Of a stretch of DNA of 5,938 nucleotides, positions 1-5,938 are shown piece after piece; within the stretch, counting starts at the first letter, position 1; each line of letters opens with the position of its first letter. Both the position numbers and the translations under genes were made by a program. The DNA lies in contig JAUVON010000184.1 in NCBI GenBank assembly GCA_030599175.1, positions 1 through 5,938 of the forward strand. Direction: 5' to 3'. This DNA is from Desulfobulbaceae bacterium (GTDB lineage: Bacteria; Desulfobacterota; Desulfobulbia; Desulfobulbales; Desulfocapsaceae). The notes under the pieces were generated by a model that saw only the letters and a list, made by a program, of their open reading frames with translations, was not told where the DNA came from and did no database searches.

Positions 1-2
1 AG

Positions 3-650
3 TATTTTGAAGGCTGTCTGCCTGTTGAGGTTATTCGCTCCCGCGGAGACGATACCCTGCGTTTCGGGCCAATGAAACCTGTCGGTCTGGAGGATCCAAA
101 AACAGGAAAAACTCCATATGCCGTAGTTCAGCTGAGGAAAGAAACCAGACAGGAAACCACATACAATATGGTCGGTTTCCAGACAAAACTTACCTATAGC
201 GAACAAAAACGAATATTCAGACTCATTCCCGGAATGGAGAAGGTTGAATTTGCCAGGCTGGGATCTATCCACAGAAATACCTTTATCTGCGCGCCTGAAC
301 TTCTGCAACCAACCCTGCAATTCAAAACCCGCCCCGACCTGCTCCTGGCTGGTCAATTATCAGGGGTTGAAGGATATATAGAGTCTGCTGCCATGGGATT
401 GCTGGCCGGAATCAACTCTGCCCGCCTGGTTCAGGGAGGCATACCTGTCGTCCCACCACCGGAGACTGCTCTCGGCGCTCTCATTTGCCATTTAACTGAG
501 AGTGAACCGAAAAAATTCCAGCCGTCTAATATCAATTTTGGCCTCTTCCCGCCCTGGGAGAAAAAGGTGCCGAAAAAACTCAGAGGAAAGATACGTGCAG
601 AGAAGGGACTTGAGGCACTGCAACGGTGGATGACGGAGGAGGAGCTTTAG
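3..650 (+). CDS. trmFO: Methylenetetrahydrofolate-tRNA (uracil-54-C5)-methyltransferase TrmFO, C-terminal part (5' end off window)
   Basis: TrmFO is a cytoplasmic flavoenzyme. It methylates U54 in the T-loop of tRNA to m5U, taking the carbon from 5,10-methylenetetrahydrofolate with reduced FAD. The frame is open from the left edge, so 215 residues are visible of a family usually about 435-460 long; the ATG at 72 is internal. Visible family signatures, in order, are FEGCLP (the Cys codon at 15-17 is probably the conserved catalytic cysteine), [20 protein letters not shown], the FAD-site motif [12 protein letters not shown] followed by [11 protein letters not shown], and the C-terminal [14 protein letters not shown]. 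The N-terminal FAD GxGxxG motif must lie upstream of the window. The gene ends in TAG, overlapping the stop of the convergent primase-helicase gene. The identification is firm. The related GidA/MnmG family is excluded by the FEGC and NFGLFPP motifs and by the short C-terminus. Confidence 0.95.
   Translation, partial: YFEGCLPVEVIRSRGDDTLRFGPMKPVGLEDPKTGKTPYAVVQLRKETRQETTYNMVGFQTKLTYSEQKRIFRLIPGMEKVEFARLGSIHRNTFICAPELLQPTLQFKTRPDLLLAGQLSGVEGYIESAAMGLLAGINSARLVQGGIPVVPPPETALGALICHLTESEPKKFQPSNINFGLFPPWEKKVPKKLRGKIRAEKGLEALQRWMTEEEL
647..650. other. Overlapping convergent stop codons
   Basis: The plus-strand TAG of trmFO (648-650) and the minus-strand TAA of the primase-helicase gene (649-647) share two bases, so the coding regions overlap by four bases. 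There is no intergenic space for a terminator between these opposing genes. I saw no GC-rich hairpin followed by a T-run near the junction on either strand, so transcription ends inside the opposing gene, by Rho, or not at all. Confidence 0.9.
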
Positions 651-2425
651 ATTAACTGCTCCCTTAACCCCCAATAAGGATATTCCACATGGTAATCTGC
701 CACCGGTCCCGGGCTATGTTCCCTGCTTGCAACAAGCCATAAGCGGTTGCTTCTGGGGAAGCCTGGTTCGATCTCTCCGGTTGCAGGCGAGGGACTAAGA
801 ACCAGGGCATTATCGGCACTGTATTCAATATCTCCGGATCCTTTAAAGATACCAAGATGCGGCTCTTCGTCGTAGGATCCGGCTAAGCCCCTGGTAAGCT
901 CAGAGATCACCAGAAAAGAGACATGCAGCTCATCACGAATCGATTCAAGTTGACGGAGCCAGGCATCAATACCGGTTCGCCGCTCAGAAAAGTCTTTAAA
1001 CGGCAACTTATGTAAACTGTCAATCACTACAACGGTATATTCGTTTCCGGTTTCATGACGAATAAAATCTATGTGTTTACGCATCAAGGCGGGATTCACC
1101 TTTCTATCATTGATTACCCTCAAAAATTTAAACATCTGCTGGAGACTGCTGCATGCTGAATCATAGCGTTTGCTTACCTCTTCTACATCTCTCATACCTT
1201 TTAATTCAGGGGTTGAGAGTTTGCTCAGTCTGCTCAGGGTACGCTGGTAGATCTTCTGTCTCCCGTTTTCGAAATCGTAATAGAGGACAGGTATTTTCCT
1301 TAGAGCCATCTCGGTTGCAATCTGAATCATAAAGGTAGACTTACCAACCTTGGGAGCACCTCCAACGACATTAAGCCCATGTATACCACCAAGGGCTGTA
1401 TCCAGTAAGGGAAATCCCGATGAGAGTTTGAGATACTCCTCTCCCTGCTCTTTAACAAGATTCTCTAAAAACAGGCTATATTCCCGTTTTGGTGTGGCAA
1501 ATGGGGAAAATGATCTCGACCCTTTAACCATGGCACTGACTTCTCTGGCAAATCCCTTGCCGGAATCTTTTGCCAGTTGCCAGAAAGAGTATTTGGTCGG
1601 TGAATGAGCAGGCCAATAGAGGATTCTCGCCTTAAACCCCAGGCGTGACGCCAGATTTTTGGCGGCAAGTTCAGCTTCAGGAATATTTGTTATAACAATG
1701 AAGATGTTTTTCAGATGAACAAACGGTTCAGAGGAGAGCTTTTCCAAACCGTTGTAATGAGATACAGCTACTCCAGGAAACCCGAGCTGTTTCAGGGTCA
1801 ACAGGTTTTCTTCACCCTCACAGATAAAGAGAGTCCCCTGTTCGCATCGCTTAATATCCTGGAGATTGAACAGGTTGTAGGGTTCGATACTGAAACTTTC
1901 GTTTCCATGCCAAAAATAATCTTCCGGACGATCAGGATAGATGCAACGGGCGGAATAACAGTTGCCGTCTTCCTGTCGATAAGGGTAGACAATATACCTG
2001 CCATTAAACCCGATCTGCATCTCCCGCAGAGTAGCCTCCGTCACACCGGCAGCTGCAAATTGATTTATCAGGCGGGGAGTAATGCGATCTCTATACTGCC
2101 GGATTTCATCATTAATGTTTTCAATGGGATATTCAGGCTGAACAGTTATTTTATCCTGGTCAGGAACAAAACCGGGAACTTCATCCAGAGGAATCCCGGC
2201 AATATGGGCAAACCAAAGGACAAATCCTCCGGGGACACAACGATTCAGGCAGCGAAAATAACCATAAAAGAAGCCCTCCCTATTCAAATAAACAACAATT
2301 CGGCCACTCTTAAAACCATGCTCGCTGCAAAATGGACAATCAGCATTAAAGATCTTCTGATCCTGATACTCACCCTGCAGATGTTTGGAGTAAAAGCGCG
2401 CTATGGAATCATCACCATTAGCCAT
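647..2425 (-). CDS. Twinkle/T7 gp4-like primase-helicase (zinc ribbon, degenerate Toprim, DnaB-type helicase domain)
   Basis: The protein has 592 residues and the domain order of T7 gp4 and mitochondrial Twinkle. A zinc ribbon near residues 30-63 has Cys30-x2-Cys33 and Cys59-x3-Cys63. A DnaG-like Toprim region (about 110-265) has YIVYPY, then [10 protein letters not shown] with Glu203. The canonical DxD after the next strand reads N247-I-P249, so metal binding and primer synthesis may be lost. A linker leads to a RecA/DnaB helicase core (about 335-592): [14 protein letters not shown], Walker [11 protein letters not shown] (355-364), likely catalytic Glu386 in YYDFENG, Walker B VVVIDS (Asp469), a third helicase motif ISELTRG where DnaB usually has Gln for this Glu, and [10 protein letters not shown]. 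The family unwinds DNA 5'-3' as a hexamer; that role is inferred here. ATG 2425 is chosen because AGGG lies six bases upstream and the zinc ribbon begins soon after. No phage genes flank it. The domain call is firm; whether it acts in repair, replication or defence is unknown. Confidence 0.88.
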   Translation of the reverse strand: MANGDDSIARFYSKHLQGEYQDQKIFNADCPFCSEHGFKSGRIVVYLNREGFFYGYFRCLNRCVPGGFVLWFAHIAGIPLDEVPGFVPDQDKITVQPEYPIENINDEIRQYRDRITPRLINQFAAAGVTEATLREMQIGFNGRYIVYPYRQEDGNCYSARCIYPDRPEDYFWHGNESFSIEPYNLFNLQDIKRCEQGTLFICEGEENLLTLKQLGFPGVAVSHYNGLEKLSSEPFVHLKNIFIVITNIPEAELAAKNLASRLGFKARILYWPAHSPTKYSFWQLAKDSGKGFAREVSAMVKGSRSFSPFATPKREYSLFLENLVKEQGEEYLKLSSGFPLLDTALGGIHGLNVVGGAPKVGKSTFMIQIATEMALRKIPVLYYDFENGRQKIYQRTLSRLSKLSTPELKGMRDVEEVSKRYDSACSSLQQMFKFLRVINDRKVNPALMRKHIDFIRHETGNEYTVVVIDSLHKLPFKDFSERRTGIDAWLRQLESIRDELHVSFLVISELTRGLAGSYDEEPHLGIFKGSGDIEYSADNALVLSPSPATGEIEPGFPRSNRLWLVASREHSPGPVADYHVEYPYWGLREQLI

Positions 2426-2431
2426 AAAAGA

Positions 2432-2435
2432 CCCT
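2432..2435 (-). promoter_or_regulatory. Ribosome binding site of the primase-helicase gene, in a 43-base intergenic gap
   Basis: AGGG lies six bases before ATG 2425 and supports that start. The gap 2426-2468 holds little else. The upstream gene ends TGA followed directly by an in-frame TAG. A TTTACA and a TATAAC are present but only 12 bases apart, too close for a standard promoter, and no terminator hairpin is seen. Co-transcription with the upstream gene is therefore likely. Confidence 0.6.
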
Positions 2436-2468
2436 GTTATATTTCATTCCAACTGTAAACACCTGCTA

Positions 2469-5400
2469 TCAATCAACCTTTGATTGTCCCTGAATCGCCA
2501 ATAATATTTCATTAAACTGCAGACTACTGATTGCCGTTTCAAACTTGACATGAACGGAATATTCATTTCCCGAGTCATGATTCTCTTTCACAGCTAAAAT
2601 ATCACCTGTAATTCCAACTATTTGCCCGTCATCATCACCGAAAGGCATCATTATTTTCACCTTCCTTCCAAGAATCAGTCGAGCATTTTCTTTTTTCAGT
2701 ATTTCCAGCCAGTAAGAAACGCCACCATGGGAAATATCAAAAAGATCCGCCTCCGAACTCACCCCGGTGGTCTGACCACTGTTATCCAGCAAAAGCGTAT
2801 CAACTCGTCCGGAAATTTGATGGCGCTCATGCATTCGACGATCCTGTGCAGATTTGCTGAGGATGTCTTCAATACTCTCAAACCTGAGACAAAAATCACG
2901 CAGCTTTTGTTCCAGACCGGGAAAATCCTCTCTCCATTGACGCATTTTTTCAAGCCTGAGTAGAGAAATTTCGGTAATACCAACACTGGCAACTGAAATG
3001 GTCCAGACGGAGGCATCAAAAAAAGAACCGGCACCAATAATTTCACCTTTACCCAGGGTTTTGATGAGAACCCTATTACCCTTATCCCGAAAAAACAGCT
3101 TCACTTTTCCGGAATTAATCAAATAAAGAGAGGTTTGAAGTGCTCCCTGGTGCACTACTATTTCCTCATTTTCATATTTTTTATGCTGCAGGGAATGATA
3201 CAGAGAGTTAAATTCATCCGTCGTCAGGAATTCATAGAGCTTGCTCCAGATTTCCAGATGAGTTTTATCTATCACATCTTTCCTGTGAGAGATAATTTCT
3301 GCTGCACGGATTATATCGCCAAGAGCAGTTTCATTAATGTCAATGAGCCATTCCCTCAACTTTTCAGCCTGAACAAAATTTCTGGTCTGTGTTGTGTGTG
3401 CAATCAACTCAACAAGCTGCTTCCTCGCCTGTTCTTCTTCTCCTCTACCCAAAAGCATCCGGATGGCCTGTTCCTCAGCAAGTCCTGTAATTATTCTTTG
3501 ACCGGGTGAAGTCTTCCCTCTTTTTACAGCCTGTCTGATGGCATTTTTGCGTAACTGACTCGCCTGCACATGCCATTTTTTATCTTTCTTCTGATCATTT
3601 TCCAGAATGTTTATCGCCTTTTCTGCTTCAGCCCAGACAATATCTGAAATTTTTCTGGCACTCCGCCGACCACGATTCTTTAGAAATCCCTGCACTGCTT
3701 TGACAGCAGCCGGGCTGGAGCACCCACTCAGGGTCTCCAGCAGTTGAACCAGCAGAGAATTTCTGTTCTTTTCACTGAAATTTTCATGTTCGGCCAACAA
3801 TTTTACCAGATGGCCTGTAACTTCGGGATCACAAAACCTTACCAGGGCACTGATAATCTCAATTTTAATCAGCTCCGAAGAGTCATCAAGAGCCATCAGC
3901 AGAAGTTTCTTTCTTCTCTTTCCAGCAATTTTATACAAGCAGAGAAATGCCTCCCGCTGAACACGAAAATCCTCATGGGTTAAATATGGCAGAACTGCTT
4001 CCCCATCTTTCTCTCCACCGGTTTCAGCTAGTAGTTTCAACAGGTTAGACTTGCCGCTCCACGCCATATGCTCATTTATCCGTTCCAGAACAATCTCTGC
4101 GACGAACTGATCACTGGAGGTCAAAAGATCGATAATCTTGAAGCGATGCTCAAAATCCTGAGCCTCTATCAGAGATTCCACCAAAAATCTAGATGCCACG
4201 GGACCCTGCCAGATAAGCCTGTTGCTGAGCACATCATTGCGGGGATCCAAAAAACATTTATTAAGGAGTTCCGGCAAACTCGACCTCTGTATCCCTCTGT
4301 CCTGTGCATGCCCTGCAATATCTCGCGAGATTGAACTTTTCCGCAACGTCCCGGAACGAATCTGATGAAACAGACTGAGTATAGCATCCCCTCGGGCCTC
4401 GTCTCCGTTCTGCCAGTAATGCTGCATTGCACGCTCAAGCAAAACAACAGCTCTTTCAAAGAGCCTGTCACTCCTCTCCGTCTCCCTGATCCATTTAAAC
4501 AGTCTATGCAGCAACGGATCAGCATAGTTCCACTCATTTTCGGAAACGAAATTTTCACTGATTAAGATTAGCGAATTGATGAGTTGAGTTCGATCGGTGG
4601 TTTCACCGGTATCCAATTGATTCACCAGCTTTTGCAAAAGAGTTTCCAGATGAGAATGGTCAGCAGAGTGCGCAATCTGGCTGACAACACCTGGAAGATG
4701 CTCCAAAAGCTCAGCGCTTTGCAAATTGGAAACATTTCCCTGCATTATTCCCTTAATCCCAGCTTGAATACGCTGTTTTCTCCTCTCTTGTTCACCTTCA
4801 TGAAGAAGTCTTTTTGCCTTCTCGGAACTAACAAATTGCTTTCCTTTCTCAGTATTCATCAGCCGCAAAAGAACCCTTTTGATCACCTGCGCCATGGGCG
4901 ATTGATCACCTTCTTTCAAATTTATCTTCGCTAACTGATCCTGGAGAAGAAGAATGATACTCCCTAAAGTTTCGGTATTGAGTAGGGCTAGCTGTGCATC
5001 ATAAAGATTTTGCCCAAACCCGTCAGGATACTCCTGCAACATGAGAACAGAGAGTGCCGGCGATCTGAGATTATCCACCAGCACATTGCCAAGCCCGGAA
5101 GCGACATAACTGCGATCCTCATGCGCTATGAACTCTTCACTACGATTGAGAATTTGAGGAAAAAGATCAGATCGGTACATCATCTTTTTTTTCTGGAGTT
5201 CACGGAGAATATATCCGATTCCTGCCGTGAGAAGATCAACAGCCTCATCTTCATTTTCAAAACTGCTTACCAGCTTTTCCCTGACATCAAGGCTGTTATC
5301 CTTGCCGAACAGATAGGCAAGAAGTTCCGATTGAACTTTAAATACTTTTTTTGATGTGGATCCATGTCCTACAGGAACAGCGGTTTCTCGAGTAACAGCC

Positions 5401-5834
5401 TGATCCGGTTCTGGAAAAAAACTGCTCAGACCCAGGCTGGTAATATACTCAATCCCCCCTCCTTCTTTATGAATTTTATTAATTTTAGCGTTAAAAATTG
5501 AAATAATCTGCCCAAAAGCAAATTTGTCCATGGAGGAATCAATCAACAATCTATTAACCCCGAGACTTTCCATCTGTCTGTAAACAATAAGATTGGAAAA
5601 AGAGGAAAGAGTGTCCTCCTCCAGAGGAAAACGACCCAGAAAGGGCTGCCTGTTTTTCAGAGAAACCTCCAGTTTCCCGTAGCGGGTGAGAAAATGGCGC
5701 AACGCTTTATATCCAAGTTCAACCGCACTGGCCACCTGGGGAGCAGCTGGAGGATAGAGGCGACTCGTCACAATTGCGTTATTAAAAGACCGGAGTGCTT
5801 CGATTCCATCTTTCTGCGGCTCAATTTGACTCAT
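2469..5834 (-). CDS. Large HEAT-repeat protein with CRP-type cNMP-binding-like fold and C-terminal PilZ (c-di-GMP) domain
   Basis: The protein has 1121 residues and no signal peptide or membrane segment, so it is probably cytoplasmic. Residues 1-150 form a helical region resembling those found before signalling domains in deltaproteobacterial proteins (AIVTSRLYPPAAPQV). Residues 150-550 are helical and unassigned. HEAT-like helical pairs run about 555-720, for example HEDFRVQREAFLCLYKIAG. A basic, charged stretch lies at about 745-780. A cyclic-nucleotide-binding fold covers about 868-975 (EEIVVHQGALQTSLYLINSG, then GEIIGAGSFF). The pocket Glu and Arg of CRP are absent (GAG and VWTIS), so cAMP binding is doubtful. 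No helix-turn-helix follows; a PilZ domain covers about 998-1110 with R1000-MHE-R1004 and D1033-ISHG-G1038 intact, so c-di-GMP binding is predicted. ATG 5834 is supported by GGAG seven bases upstream. The role is probably a c-di-GMP-responsive scaffold, but the output partner cannot be read from the sequence. Confidence 0.9.
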   Translation of the reverse strand: MSQIEPQKDGIEALRSFNNAIVTSRLYPPAAPQVASAVELGYKALRHFLTRYGKLEVSLKNRQPFLGRFPLEEDTLSSFSNLIVYRQMESLGVNRLLIDSSMDKFAFGQIISIFNAKINKIHKEGGGIEYITSLGLSSFFPEPDQAVTRETAVPVGHGSTSKKVFKVQSELLAYLFGKDNSLDVREKLVSSFENEDEAVDLLTAGIGYILRELQKKKMMYRSDLFPQILNRSEEFIAHEDRSYVASGLGNVLVDNLRSPALSVLMLQEYPDGFGQNLYDAQLALLNTETLGSIILLLQDQLAKINLKEGDQSPMAQVIKRVLLRLMNTEKGKQFVSSEKAKRLLHEGEQERRKQRIQAGIKGIMQGNVSNLQSAELLEHLPGVVSQIAHSADHSHLETLLQKLVNQLDTGETTDRTQLINSLILISENFVSENEWNYADPLLHRLFKWIRETERSDRLFERAVVLLERAMQHYWQNGDEARGDAILSLFHQIRSGTLRKSSISRDIAGHAQDRGIQRSSLPELLNKCFLDPRNDVLSNRLIWQGPVASRFLVESLIEAQDFEHRFKIIDLLTSSDQFVAEIVLERINEHMAWSGKSNLLKLLAETGGEKDGEAVLPYLTHEDFRVQREAFLCLYKIAGKRRKKLLLMALDDSSELIKIEIISALVRFCDPEVTGHLVKLLAEHENFSEKNRNSLLVQLLETLSGCSSPAAVKAVQGFLKNRGRRSARKISDIVWAEAEKAINILENDQKKDKKWHVQASQLRKNAIRQAVKRGKTSPGQRIITGLAEEQAIRMLLGRGEEEQARKQLVELIAHTTQTRNFVQAEKLREWLIDINETALGDIIRAAEIISHRKDVIDKTHLEIWSKLYEFLTTDEFNSLYHSLQHKKYENEEIVVHQGALQTSLYLINSGKVKLFFRDKGNRVLIKTLGKGEIIGAGSFFDASVWTISVASVGITEISLLRLEKMRQWREDFPGLEQKLRDFCLRFESIEDILSKSAQDRRMHERHQISGRVDTLLLDNSGQTTGVSSEADLFDISHGGVSYWLEILKKENARLILGRKVKIMMPFGDDDGQIVGITGDILAVKENHDSGNEYSVHVKFETAISSLQFNEILLAIQGQSKVD

Positions 5835-5911
5835 TCATTTACTCCGTTATGTAAAACACTACGCCTTGTATATCGAACTTCTGGAAGTCTACGCTTATCG
5901 GACTTAGCCAT
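5831..5911 (-). CDS. Possible 26-residue small protein overlapping the start of the HEAT/PilZ gene
   Basis: ATG 5911 opens 26 codons, beginning MAKSDKRRLPEV and ending NGVNE. It ends in a TGA that overlaps the next start as ATGA (5834-5831), a classic translational-coupling junction. AAGG lies a few bases upstream as a weak ribosome binding site. The peptide is very basic and hydrophilic (KRR, RR) with no recognised domain. Its third codon positions are poorer in G and C than those of the competing frame at 5839-5937, which argues against it. It may be a leader-type peptide or simply chance. Confidence 0.2.
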   Translation of the reverse strand: MAKSDKRRLPEVRYTRRSVLHNGVNE

Positions 5912-5937
5912 CTTAACCTTTGAATGACCTTTTTACG
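5839..5937 (-). CDS. Possible 3' end of an unidentified upstream gene (partial)
   Basis: This frame is open from the right edge for 32 codons and ends GAG TAA four bases before the start of the HEAT/PilZ gene. The peptide has a protein-like mix of hydrophobic and polar residues, for example RWLSPISVDFQKF and DIQGVVFYITE. That, together with the tight spacing, fits the end of an operon partner. It competes with another frame on the same strand (5831-5911), and only one is likely to be coding. I do not recognise the family, and 32 codons are too few to settle it. Confidence 0.35.
   Translation of the reverse strand, partial: RKKVIQRLRWLSPISVDFQKFDIQGVVFYITE
5842..5845 (-). promoter_or_regulatory. 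Ribosome binding site of the HEAT/PilZ gene
   Basis: GGAG lies seven bases before ATG 5834. A second ATG four bases upstream (5838) is out of frame with the long coding region, so the spacing and frame decide for 5834. The motif sits inside the last codons of whichever upstream frame is real, a layout typical of translationally coupled genes in an operon. Confidence 0.65.
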
Positions 5938-5938
5938 A

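Noticed and set aside
834..882. Inverted copies of CCGGATCC (834-841 and 875-882) as a possible hairpin.
   Set aside because: The arms are only eight bases and separated by 33 bases, no T-run follows, and both lie in conserved helicase codons (GSG and AGS), so coincidence is likely.
647..2425. Prophage or plasmid remnant suggested by the gp4-like primase-helicase.
   Set aside because: No integrase, structural phage gene, attachment site or clear base-composition shift is visible; the flanks are a housekeeping tRNA-modification gene and a signalling gene.
2418..2447. A nine-codon minus-strand open frame (MKYNRVFYG) overlapping the start of the primase-helicase gene, as a possible regulatory upstream peptide.
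   Set aside because: It has no well-placed ribosome binding site, and a frame this short is expected by chance.
1715..2458. A 247-codon open frame on the plus strand opposite the zinc ribbon and Toprim part of the primase-helicase gene.
   Set aside because: It lies in codon register with the opposite gene, which favours long antisense open frames. Its translation shows no recognisable motif, whereas the minus strand has clear zinc, Toprim and helicase motifs.
2426..2468. TTTACA and TATAAC on the minus strand as a possible promoter for the primase-helicase gene.
   Set aside because: The two hexamers are only 12 bases apart instead of about 17, so a standard sigma-70 promoter is not supported.
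2622..5354. Several plus-strand open frames of 66-124 codons opposite the HEAT/PilZ gene.
   Set aside because: They are low-complexity, lack ribosome binding sites worth noting and known motifs, and lie fully inside a long gene with clear PilZ and cNMP-fold signatures.

Overview
The window reads as an ordinary chromosomal stretch of a Gram-negative bacterium. The most likely home is a deltaproteobacterium (Desulfobacterota, such as the Desulfobulbales or Desulfuromonadales). That placement is inference, from the pairing of a folate-type TrmFO with a very large HEAT-repeat/PilZ signalling protein and from the mid-40s GC content judged by eye. No tRNA, rRNA, CRISPR array, insertion sequence or transposase was seen.

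Layout: (1) Bases 3-650, plus strand, hold the C-terminal half of TrmFO, the folate/FAD-dependent enzyme that makes m5U54 in tRNA; its N-terminal half lies off the left edge. (2) Bases 647-2425, minus strand, encode a 592-residue primase-helicase of T7 gp4/Twinkle architecture: zinc ribbon, Toprim region, then a RecA/DnaB-type helicase. It is convergent with trmFO and their stop codons overlap. The helicase motifs look intact, but the Toprim metal-binding DxD is replaced by N-x-P, so priming activity is doubtful. (3) Bases 2469-5834, minus strand, encode a 1121-residue cytoplasmic protein with an N-terminal helical region, HEAT-like repeats, a CRP-type cyclic-nucleotide-binding fold and a C-terminal PilZ domain. 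The PilZ domain keeps both c-di-GMP-binding motifs (RxxxR and DxSxxG), whereas the cyclic-nucleotide pocket has lost its usual Glu and Arg. (4) The right edge (5839-5937) probably carries the 3' end of a further minus-strand gene, but two overlapping frames compete there and neither can be identified.

The two large minus-strand genes are 43 bases apart with no visible terminator or convincing promoter between them, so they are probably co-transcribed from right to left, perhaps together with the gene at the right edge. The points most worth a second look are the pairing of a c-di-GMP-type receptor with a Twinkle-like helicase, the selective decay of motifs in both proteins, and the packed gene junctions. 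No functional link between the two proteins can be shown from this sequence alone.
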